From assembly GCA_034436295.1 (NCBI GenBank), contig DAOTVT010000284.1, positions 1 through 10,421 on the forward strand: 10,421 nt of DNA, given 5' to 3'. Shown piece after piece: positions 1-6,616 of this stretch. The notes under the pieces are model-generated. The model did not search any database and was not told the DNA's origin. It saw only the letters and a list, made by a program, of their open reading frames with translations. The stretch is from DTLA01 sp034436295. Lineage in GTDB: Bacteria; Chloroflexota; Anaerolineae; DTLA01. A program made the position numbers and the translations under genes. Numbering within the stretch: the first letter of the stretch is position 1; each line of letters opens with the position of its first letter.

Positions 1-572
1 AGTAGGTGTTCGTCCCCGCCGTGACGACGGCGTGGGGCTTGGTCAATGCACCGTCGGGACAACTGGCGCTCTGGGTCCCGTAGGTGTAGTTGTTTGTTCC
101 CTTCTTCGTCAGGTTGCCGATCTTGCCCGGGTTGCCGGTGTATTCGCAAGACTCGGAATACGTTCCGCCGGAGCCGCCGCTGGCGCTCGCGGTGAGGATG
201 CGATCCAGGTCATCGTAGGTGAATGTCTGTGTCTGGGTTCCGCCTGCCTTGTAGTCCTTGATGGTGAGGACGTTGCCGACGGAGTCGTAGGTATACTCCA
301 TCTTCTGCAAGCCCTCAAAGGGGCTGGTGGGGCCGGTCTTGATCCACTGGAGGCGGAAGTTGCCGCCGGCGCCGAAGTAGATGTAGTCGGTTTGCAGGGT
401 GGGGCTGGCGGCACAGCGGCGCGTTGGCCGATACTGTGGCAGAAACGGTTTCAGAGCTGGCCGCCAGAACGCGCGAGGGCTGCAGGGCAGGGCTGGACAT
501 GGTAAGGAGCATGGAGAGGGTAGCGATGAAGTGAACCAGACGGACCCAACCAGCGTGATGCTTTCCAAGCAT
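1..572 (-). pseudogene. YD/RHS-repeat surface or secreted protein, 5' part, frameshifted and leaving the window
   Basis: The start is ATG at 572-570, preceded by AGGAGG (583-578), which is preferred over the ATG at 590. The first residues (MLGKHHAGWVRLVHFIATLS, then a hydrophobic MLLTMSSPAL stretch and VLAASS) read as a signal peptide. From about position 418 down to 1 a different frame (+1 relative to the start frame) encodes YD-repeat sequence: QTDYIYFGAGG, EYTYDSVGNVLTIKDYKAGG, then FTYDDLDRILTASASGG. Such repeats build RHS/YD beta-shells in secreted or cell-surface proteins. The frame changes at about 405-430, so the gene needs either a frameshift or an internal deletion to be explained. 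The promoter at 681-709 points into it. The rest of the gene lies left of the window, so its C-terminal toxin or core domain cannot be seen. The YD-repeat call is firm; pseudogene status is likely, but a sequencing error is possible. Confidence 0.7.
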
Positions 573-680
573 CTCTGCCTCCTGTGGCATACAATTGCCC
601 GCTGCTTGAGGATGACTGCAACGCTTGGGCGCCGTTGCGCGATTGCCGCGACGAGTTTGCGATGCGCTGTTGTCATTCCC

Positions 681-709
681 AGTATATCACAGGATCATTC
701 ACATGACAA
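681..709 (-). promoter_or_regulatory. sigma70-type promoter for the YD-repeat gene
   Basis: On the minus strand, TTGTCA (709-704) is separated by exactly 17 bases from TATACT (686-681). A TG one base upstream of the -10 box makes it an extended -10. Transcription would start near 674, leaving a leader of about 100 nt before the ATG at 572. No coding sequence is evident between the promoter and the start codon. Confidence 0.6.
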
Positions 710-765
710 TTGCACAAACGCATATAAGAGGCCAGGGGTACGGCTGGGTTTCCCTGCGGACTGTG

Positions 766-1398
766 CCAAATGAACTCTGGACGCTGGAACGACTCCAACG
801 TGCTTTCAAGGAGCGCCATGGTGTCCACCTCTCTGACTCCACCATCTGGACATGGATGGATGGAGGAAGAGGGATTCAAATGGAAGCGCCAGCAAAGTTG
901 GTTCCATGAAGCCGAGAAGCACGACCCGCAGTTCGTGGAAAAAAGGGGGCCATCATTGCGGCGTACATGAAGCCGCCAGCGCGGACGCGGGTGATCTGCA
1001 TAGACGAACTGGGGCCGCTGGCCGTGAAGACTTATCCCGGACAAGAATGGGTATCCGGAGGCCATCGGGCCACCTTTGAGCCCGACTACGGGCGGCGTGG
1101 GAAGATCTGGGTGCATGGCGCTTTTGAGCCGGCTACCGGCCAAGCGGCGATCCTGACAACCGCCGCTCGGGATAGCGCCAGTCATATTCGCCTGATAGAG
1201 ATGGTGATGCGCGAGTTCCCGGCGGATCGGTGGCTGCTCATTGAAGACAACTTGTCGACCCACACTAGTCATCTGGTGAGGTTGGCGCTGGCTGCGTGGC
1301 CAGAGGTGCAGGTGCTGTTCTTGCCCAAGTATGCCTGTTGGCTGAACTTGATTGAACCTTTCTGGAAGCAGTTGAAGTCCTTACCTCTTCCTCGGTGA
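766..1398 (+). pseudogene. IS630-family transposase remnant (DDE), two frame breaks, truncated
   Basis: The protein is spread over frames 1, 2 and 1. The N-terminal helix-turn-helix part (ELWTLERLQRAFKERHGVHL) runs to about 855. EEEGFKWKRQQSWFHEAEKH continues in the next frame to about 945. The catalytic part resumes at about 950. The DDE triad is visible: D in ICIDELGPLA (1003-1005), D in LIEDNLSTHTS (1246-1248) and E in NLIEPFWKQLK (1354-1356). The first break coincides with three tandem ATGG units (852-863); removing one restores the frame. The second lies in an A6G5 run (939-949) and needs -1, so it could be a lost G or a slippage site. Similarity stops after KQLKSL (about 1380), where family members normally continue about 30 residues further. 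The N-terminal end is also short. No terminal inverted repeats were identified. It is a dead fragment. Confidence 0.8.
852..863. repeat. (ATGG)3 tandem repeat at a frameshift in the IS630 transposase
   Basis: There are three perfect ATGG units. Deleting one unit joins STIWTWM in frame with EEEGFKWKRQ, which is the order expected in IS630 transposases. A replication-slippage insertion of 4 bases is therefore the simplest cause of the first frame break. Confidence 0.6.
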
Positions 1399-2321
1399 AG
1401 AGATGTCCCTGCAGCCAGAACTGGCTGAGCGGGCGATACGCCAGCGTGTCGCGGAGCCCCTGGGACTCTCGGTAGAGCAGGCAGCCCAGGGTATCCTCTC
1501 CATCGCCAATGCAACGATGATCCGGATTCTGCGAGCGGTGTCGGTAGCGCGTGGCCGCGACCCGCGCGATTTCACCCTGATTGCCTACGGTGGGGCAGGG
1601 CCACTGCACGCGACAGACCTCGCCGAAGAGATGGGTATCCAGATGGTGATCGTGCCGGTGCTGCCTGGGCTGTTCTCGGCGCTGGGTTTGCTGTATGCCG
1701 ACATGAGTGCCGACTTCGTGGCGACAATTATGCGCCCCCTCGTCACGGAGACCCTGGGTGTGATAAATGAAGCGTGCGATGACCTCATGGCTGCGGCCGA
1801 ATCTTGGTTCGCCCGCGTTGATGCTGCGCCGTCTGACCGCACGGTGATGCTGTCGGCGGATCTACGGTACCAGCGTCAAAACTACGAACTCAACGTTGGA
1901 TTGCCTCGCCATCCTGTCTCGGACAGATGTGGCGAGCATCATCCAGCGATTCTACGAGGTGCATTCGGCAACCTATGGGCACAGCAGTCCGGGTGAGACG
2001 ATTCAGGTGGTCAACCTGCGGGTACGGGCGGTGAGACGGATGGCAAAACCGGAGCCTCACCGCTCGCGCCAGCCCGTGAACCTGCCGGTGCAGCGCCTCG
2101 TAGAAGGGGTTCACTGTGGTTTGGGGGGTCAACTGTTGGAGTGCGAGGAGATCAGTCGGGCAGCCCTTCAACCCGGCGATGAGATAGAAGGCCCGGCCGT
2201 CGTGAGGAAAGATGGATCTACTACCGTGGTCAACCCCGGCTGGCGGCTGACAGTGGACATGAGTGGGAACTCGTTGCTCCAATGGCATGCCGCACGTGGA
2301 AAGGTCAGAAGCCATGGTTAG
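1382..2321 (+). pseudogene. Hydantoinase A/5-oxoprolinase-type subunit, C-terminal fragment, frameshifted
   Basis: Frame 2 from 1382 (YLFLGEEMSLQPELAERAI) matches the C-terminal half of HyuA/HydA subunits, with the hallmark segments GILSIANATMIRILRAVSVA, RGRDPRDFTLIAYGGAGPLH and LLYADMSADF. These enzymes are ATP-dependent cyclic amidohydrolases (hydantoins, 5-oxoproline) and normally have about 690 residues; here roughly the first 400 are missing. At about 1890-1915 the frame moves to frame 3, which continues with RTDVASIIQRFYEVHSATYG, ETIQVVNLRVRA and the C-terminal GPAVVRKDGSTTVVNPGWRL, ending at TGA 2319-2321. The left edge coincides with the end of the IS630 remnant, so insertion plus deletion probably removed the N-terminus. 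No HyuB partner follows. An apparent TTG start at 1896 is inside the family's conserved region and is not a real start. Confidence 0.78.
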
Positions 2322-2505
2322 CACCGCCCTGTCATCGGGCGCTGCAGTTGCCTTGCGTGAATGCCAACCCGGGCCGCCGAGACCCCAATTGCTCACGGCC
2401 AGCCGCCCATGTCATGTGCTGTGGGCTTCTCATCCCGTTCGCTAGTGGCCCGCCTTCGGGTCGTGGGTCTGCGACGTCCATAATCCTCAGGTTGACGCTT
2501 GGCCT

Positions 2506-2537
2506 CATCCGCTGTGGATGTCGCCATACAGCGGATG
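2506..2537. repeat. Perfect 10-bp inverted repeat (possible hairpin)
   Basis: CATCCGCTGT (2506-2515) and ACAGCGGATG (2528-2537) are perfect inverted copies separated by 12 bases. No T-run follows on either strand, so it is not a textbook terminator. It could still act as a bidirectional RNA 3'-end hairpin between the convergent genes, or be the edge of a small mobile repeat. Confidence 0.6.
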
Positions 2538-2544
2538 TTCTTCT

Positions 2545-2605
2545 GCGTCATTGCGCGCGAAGCGCAGCCATCCCTGTGTGGGCGCAAGATTGCTTCGCTT
2601 CGCAC
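2545..2605. repeat. Degenerate dispersed intergenic palindromic repeat
   Basis: GCGTCATTGCGCGCGAAGCG (2545-2564) followed by GATTGCTTCGCTTCGC (2588-2603) resembles the widespread intergenic repeat of the form CATTGCGAGCGAAGCGAAGCAATC...GATTGCTTCGCTTCGCTCGCAATG. The arms GCGAAGCG (2557-2564) and CGCTTCGC (2596-2603) are perfect inverted copies. The right end lacks the expected GCAATGAC, so the copy is decayed or truncated. The identification rests on remembered pattern similarity. Confidence 0.5.
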
Positions 2606-2667
2606 CCCGCCGCTGTCTTTCTTGTCAAGAACCAAACGTAAGGAAGGTGAGGGAACGGTCGGGCGGG

Positions 2668-4314
2668 CTACCGGGCTTCCCGGCAGACTGTGAGCCAGCA
2701 ATACTCATGGCGCTGCATCTCCAGACGCCAGGGTTCGGCAGTGATGGCGTGCCGTTGTTCGCCGGTGAACATGTCTACGAGCACCGCGCCCGCGTGGTCC
2801 TTCAGGTTGAGGCTGGCGCTCTGTGGCCGTGCCGATAGATTGTTGAGGACGAGGGCCTCCTCCCTTTCCGGGAGCCGTCGCAGGTATGCCAGGACCGCGG
2901 GATTGTCCGTCTGTAGAAAGCGGAGGTCGCCACGTCCAAACACGGGGTGGGCCTTGCGGACGCGGATCATTTCCCGTAGCCGATTGAGCAAGGAATCGGC
3001 ACGGGCCATCTGCGCCTCAACGTTGACTGTACGATACCCGTAGATGTCGTCGTCAATGACGGGGCAGTAGAGCCTTGCCGGGGCGGCTGTGGAGAACCCC
3101 GCGTTCGCCGCGGCTGACCACTGCATCGGGGTGCGCAGGCCGGTGCGATCTTCCAGCCAGATGTTGTCTCCCATGCCGATTTCGTCGCCGTAGTAGAGCA
3201 CGGGCGACCCAGGGAGCGTGAACAGCAACGAGTAGGCCAGTTCAATCCGACGTCGGTCGTTGCCCAGCAAAGGCGCAAGCCTGCGGCGAATCCCCAGATT
3301 CAGCCGCATGCGAGGTTCAGGTGCGTAGAAAGCCCACAGGAATTGCCGCTCCTCTTCCGTAACCATCTCCAATGTTAGTTCATCGTGGCAGCGCAGGAAC
3401 GTGGCCCACTGACACAGTTTGGGGATGGGAGGAGTGCGGGCAAGGATGGATTCTATGGGCTCCCGATCTTCGCGGGCGAGGGCGATGAAGATGCGGGGCA
3501 TCAGCGGGAAGTGGAAATTCATGTGGAACTCGTCGCCATCTCCCATGTAGGCGCGCGCATCCTCAGGCCACTGGTTCGCTTCCGAGAGCAGCAAGGTGCC
3601 CGGTGCGTGCGCGTCCACAAAGGCACGCAAGCGTTTCAGGTAGGCGTGGGTTTCGGGCAGGTTCTCGCAGTTGGTCCCCTCCCGTTCGAACAAATACGGC
3701 ACCGCATCCACGCGAAAGCCGTCCACTCCCATGTCCAGCCAAAACCGTACCACGTTCAGCATCTCCTGTTGGACCGATGGGTTGTTGTAGTTCAGGTCTG
3801 GTTGGTGGTGGAAGAACCGATGCCAATAGTAGGCGCCACGGAGCGAATCCCAGGACCAGTTGGATTTTTCGGAGTCCAGGAAGATGATGCGAGCATCGCG
3901 GTAACGCTGGTCGGTGGTGCTCCAAACGTACCAGTCTCGGTAGCGCGCGTGCTCGGGGTGTCTGGGGTTGCGGGAAGCCTGGAACCAGGGGTGCTGGTCG
4001 GACGTGTGATTGGGTATGAAGTCGGTGATGACGCGAAGGCCGCGTCGGTGCGCTTCGTCCAGGAGTGTCCGGAAATCGTCCAGCGTGCCATAGTCGGGGT
4101 GGATGGCGCGGTAGTCGGTTACATCGTATCCCTGGTCTCGTAGGGGAGATGGATAAATGGGCAAAAGCCAAATGCAATCCACGCCCAGGTCCTGGATATA
4201 GTCCAGTTTGGCCATCAGGCCCCGCAGGTCGCCGATTCCGTCGCCATTGCCGTCGGCGAAGGCGCGGACGAAGACTTCATAGAAGATTGCATCCTTGTAC
4301 CAGTCGTATCTCAT
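2668..4314 (-). CDS. treS: Trehalose synthase (maltose alpha-D-glucosyltransferase), GH13
   Basis: The 548-residue protein is full length for a stand-alone TreS without a maltokinase domain. It would interconvert maltose and trehalose in the cytoplasm; no signal peptide is seen. GH13 motifs are in order: DAIFYEVFVRAF (8-19), GDGIGDLRGL (24-33), D98...N102-H103 (region I), GFRVDAVPY with nucleophile D203, LLSEANQWP with acid/base E245, and CHDEL with transition-state stabiliser D311. TreS hallmarks EGTNCENLPETHAYLK (212-227), GIRRRLAPLLGNDRRRIELA and PVLYYGDEIGMGDN are also present. Residue 309 is Cys where TreS usually has Asn (RNHDEL). The ATG at 4314 directly precedes the conserved N-terminus; its ribosome binding site is weak (AGAAAG). 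It lies 60 bases after the AglG-type permease on the same strand, presumably as the last gene of the operon, so imported alpha-glucosides would be its substrate source. Confidence 0.93.
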   Translation of the reverse strand: MRYDWYKDAIFYEVFVRAFADGNGDGIGDLRGLMAKLDYIQDLGVDCIWLLPIYPSPLRDQGYDVTDYRAIHPDYGTLDDFRTLLDEAHRRGLRVITDFIPNHTSDQHPWFQASRNPRHPEHARYRDWYVWSTTDQRYRDARIIFLDSEKSNWSWDSLRGAYYWHRFFHHQPDLNYNNPSVQQEMLNVVRFWLDMGVDGFRVDAVPYLFEREGTNCENLPETHAYLKRLRAFVDAHAPGTLLLSEANQWPEDARAYMGDGDEFHMNFHFPLMPRIFIALAREDREPIESILARTPPIPKLCQWATFLRCHDELTLEMVTEEERQFLWAFYAPEPRMRLNLGIRRRLAPLLGNDRRRIELAYSLLFTLPGSPVLYYGDEIGMGDNIWLEDRTGLRTPMQWSAAANAGFSTAAPARLYCPVIDDDIYGYRTVNVEAQMARADSLLNRLREMIRVRKAHPVFGRGDLRFLQTDNPAVLAYLRRLPEREEALVLNNLSARPQSASLNLKDHAGAVLVDMFTGEQRHAITAEPWRLEMQRHEYCWLTVCREAR

Positions 4315-4374
4315 TGGTAGTCTTTCTGTGGCTGGTGCCAGGGCGAGTGTTGGACAGGATCGGCTGGGGCAGGA

Positions 4375-5604
4375 TTACCCCTTTACTGCGCCCGCGAGCA
4401 AGCCGCGGACGAAGTAGCGTTGGAATGCCAGGAAGACGATCATGGGCACGATCATGGACAGGAAGGCCGCTGCGGTCAAGAGATGCCAGTTGCCCCCTCG
4501 CGGGTCAATCAAGTTGGTGATCTGATAGGTCAGCACCGGGTTGCTGGGCAGCAAAATGATGGCGACCAGCAGGTCATTCCAAACCCACAGAAACTGGAAG
4601 ATGGCCAGCGAAGCGATGGCCGGCACCGTGAGCGGCAGGGCCAGCCGCCGAAAGGCCGTCCAGTGGTTCGCGCCGTCCAGATAGGCGGACTCAAACAGGT
4701 CGCGCGGCAGGCCACCCAGAAAGTTGCGGAGCAGATAGATCGCGTAGGGGAGGCCGAACCCCGTGTGGAACAGCCAGATGCCGAGAAACGTGCTCTGCAG
4801 ACCCAGTTTGCTGTACAGACGAGCGATGGGCACCAAGGTCATCTGCAAGGGCACGATTTGGAGGCCGACGAGAAGGGCGAACATCCACGAGCGGCCCCGG
4901 AAGTCCATCCAGGCGAAGGCATAGGCGGCGAAGGCGGCGAATAGGATGGGCAGAATGGTGGAAGGAATGGTAACGCCGATGCTGTTCAGGAATGCCCGCG
5001 CCATTCCTTCGGGGTTGAGCAGGTCGCTGGCGTTGCACTTGAACTTCCCGCTGACGCTCACGCCTGTTGCGCAGTCCTCGGTGTAGGTGGCCGTACCCTT
5101 GTATCCGACCAGCGCGTCAATCCAGTTGTTCGCCGTGAGTTTGTACTGGGCGGCCTTTCCCGTGCCCGACAGGGTCCCGAGATAGGCGGAAATGGCGGAG
5201 AGCTTATCCAGGGCTTCCTTTGTGCGCGATGTGTCCTGGATGAGGGCTTGCCATTCCGGATGGGTAACGTGGGCCTGTCCGCCGACGCTCTGGCGCAGCA
5301 TGGGAAGCAGGCGATTGCTCTTCAGATACGGCTCCACGAACGTAGGGTCGCTCAGGTCGGCTGTGGCAATGCCCTTGCCGTCGGCTCCGTGGCATGAGGC
5401 GCACGCGACGCGATATTCTGATGCTCCAGGGACCGGGGGAGCGGTGAACACGGTCCACCAGCCCGATTCCTGCACGGCCTGGCGCGAGCGGAACGAGGTG
5501 ATGAACGTGCCCACGGTGGGAATGAGCCACACAACCAACAAGGCAATGATGGCGACATGTAGAGGAATCTGGGCGAGCAGGTTCTTGAGCCGTTGGGCGC
5601 TCAT
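4375..5604 (-). CDS. AglG/MalG-type sugar ABC permease with an inserted c-type cytochrome domain
   Basis: The 409-residue protein is about 100 longer than a standard MalG-type permease. Membrane helix 1 is about 14-36. SGWWTVFTAPP (47-57) is the usual start of the first outer loop. Residues about 60-150 then form a cytochrome c-like domain with heme motif C68-A-S-C71-H72 in RVACASCHGADGKG and a closing ISAYLGTL helix. The permease resumes at about 153 (YKLTANNWIDALVG, GMARAFLNS), followed by five more helices (about 207-229, 238-262, 272-294, 326-352, 375-398) and the ATPase-contacting EAA loop ESAYLDGANHWTAFRRLALP (305-324). Two further cysteines (178, 190) are in the same outer loop. The insert is extracytoplasmic, the compartment in which heme c is attached. 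The ATG overlaps the stop of the upstream permease (ATGA), with AGGAGA at 5617-5612. The permease role is firm; what the heme domain does is unknown. Confidence 0.9.
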   Translation of the reverse strand: MSAQRLKNLLAQIPLHVAIIALLVVWLIPTVGTFITSFRSRQAVQESGWWTVFTAPPVPGASEYRVACASCHGADGKGIATADLSDPTFVEPYLKSNRLLPMLRQSVGGQAHVTHPEWQALIQDTSRTKEALDKLSAISAYLGTLSGTGKAAQYKLTANNWIDALVGYKGTATYTEDCATGVSVSGKFKCNASDLLNPEGMARAFLNSIGVTIPSTILPILFAAFAAYAFAWMDFRGRSWMFALLVGLQIVPLQMTLVPIARLYSKLGLQSTFLGIWLFHTGFGLPYAIYLLRNFLGGLPRDLFESAYLDGANHWTAFRRLALPLTVPAIASLAIFQFLWVWNDLLVAIILLPSNPVLTYQITNLIDPRGGNWHLLTAAAFLSMIVPMIVFLAFQRYFVRGLLAGAVKG

Positions 5605-6518
5605 CGCATCTTCTCCTGTTCGCGGAACCGCCGCACATTGATGATCATGATGGGTATCGTAAGCGCGATCAACAGTACGGCGATGGCGGTGGATCGGCCC
5701 TGGTTGGTAACGATGAACTTGAACATGCGGTTTGCGATGACCTCGGTGCCGTTCAACCCGTTGGTCATCACAAACACGATGTCAAAAACCTTGAGCACGT
5801 TGATGGTCATGGTCGTGGCGACGACGGTGATCGTTGGCAGGATGACGGGAAACATGATGCGCCAGAAGACCTGCCATTCCGTTGCGCCGTCTACACGCCC
5901 GGCCTCAATGATTTCGCCCGGTACCGCTTTCAACGCTGCCGATAGGATGGTCATGCAGAACCCGGCCCAAAGCCAAATCCAGACGACCCACAGGGAGATG
6001 TTGTTGACGATCCAGCTCTTGTTGGTGAGCCATGCGACAGGGCTCGCCCCAAGGCTTACAAGAACGGCGTTGAGCACGCCGATCTGTGGACCACCGCCGG
6101 ATTCCAGATGGTAGACAAACTTCCAGATGACGCTTGCGCCGACGAAGGATATGGCCATGGGTAAGAAGACGATGGTCTTGGCGAACCGCTCATATCGCAC
6201 CCTGTCGGTGAGCACGGCGAACAGCAAACCCGCCGCTACGGTTCCCGGCACGGTCAGGAGTATCCAGAGCGCGTTGTTGCGCAGGGCCTGGAGCATCTCC
6301 GGATCGGTCAGGGCGTATCGGTAGTTCTCAAACAGGCCCCAGCAGGGTTGACCCGGGAGGCAGTCGGCCGAGGCTGGGTTCGCGCCGGTCTTGTCCCGAA
6401 AACTCAAGACGATCGTGTTGATGGTCGGATAAACGATGAAGAGTGCCATGATCACAAGGGCCGCTGACAGATAGAGCCAGGGAACCCACTTGCTTTGTTT
6501 CATGACCTTGGGTGTCAT
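5601..6518 (-). CDS. AglF/MalF-type sugar ABC transporter permease
   Basis: This 305-residue inner-membrane permease has the conserved EAA loop EIIEAGRVDGATEWQVFWRI (about 204-223), by which binding-protein-dependent permeases dock to their ATPase. Helix 1 covers about 12-38 and is followed by an outer loop with C53 and C58 (ADCLPGQPCWGLFENYRYAL), which could form a disulfide; the later helices follow the MalF-type core. It would pair with the AglG-type permease, whose start overlaps its stop by four bases (translational coupling). The start at 6518 is supported by AGAGGAGAG at 6532-6524. The family is most like alpha-glucoside permeases (AglF); the exact substrate cannot be read from sequence. 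It is separated from the binding-protein gene by a 98-base gap with a strong hairpin. Confidence 0.9.
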   Translation of the reverse strand: MTPKVMKQSKWVPWLYLSAALVIMALFIVYPTINTIVLSFRDKTGANPASADCLPGQPCWGLFENYRYALTDPEMLQALRNNALWILLTVPGTVAAGLLFAVLTDRVRYERFAKTIVFLPMAISFVGASVIWKFVYHLESGGGPQIGVLNAVLVSLGASPVAWLTNKSWIVNNISLWVVWIWLWAGFCMTILSAALKAVPGEIIEAGRVDGATEWQVFWRIMFPVILPTITVVATTMTINVLKVFDIVFVMTNGLNGTEVIANRMFKFIVTNQGRSTAIAVLLIALTIPIMIINVRRFREQEKMR

Positions 6519-6566
6519 GGTTGCTCTCCTCTATCGGACAACCGTTGCGGCGCACCTGCGCTGGTC

Positions 6567-6600
6567 CCCTCAGGGCACTCCGTGGGGAGCGCCCTGAGGG
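6567..6600 (-). promoter_or_regulatory. Intercistronic hairpin between binding protein and permease genes
   Basis: CCCTCAGGGC-A-CTCC (6567-6581) pairs with GGAG-C-GCCCTGAGGG (6586-6600): 14 pairs, one A-C mismatch and a 4-base loop. It starts 17 bases after the binding-protein stop and no T-run follows. The position is that of the malE-malF intercistronic hairpins in other bacteria, which protect the abundant binding-protein mRNA from 3' decay and lower expression of the permeases. Such a role here is inferred. Confidence 0.7.
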
Positions 6601-6616
6601 TTGGGTATGTGCAGTG

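Larger units (their letters stand above)
2322..2667. other. Gene-free stretch between two convergent units
   Basis: This 346-base stretch lies between the plus-strand hyuA remnant and the minus-strand treS stop codon. No reading frame in it resembles a protein. It contains the inverted repeat at 2506-2537, the dispersed-repeat remnant at about 2545-2605, and a short TTCTTG-T-CAAGAA palindrome at 2619-2631. No hairpin followed by a T-run (classical intrinsic terminator) was found for either flanking gene. Confidence 0.6.

Noticed and set aside
673..1272. 199-codon minus-strand frame across the IS630 remnant
   Set aside because: The plus strand encodes recognisable transposase motifs over the same bases; the minus-strand product has no family features.
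1896..2321. Independent 141-residue gene starting at TTG 1896
   Set aside because: Its sequence is the continuation of the hydantoinase A C-terminal domain, so it is the shifted half of one broken gene.
2671..2683. CCGGG-CTT-CCCGG hairpin at the end of treS as a terminator
   Set aside because: It is short, lies inside the coding sequence, and no T-run follows on the minus strand.
3385..4143. 252-codon plus-strand frame opposite treS
   Set aside because: It is a shadow of a well-conserved GH13 coding frame and resembles no protein family.
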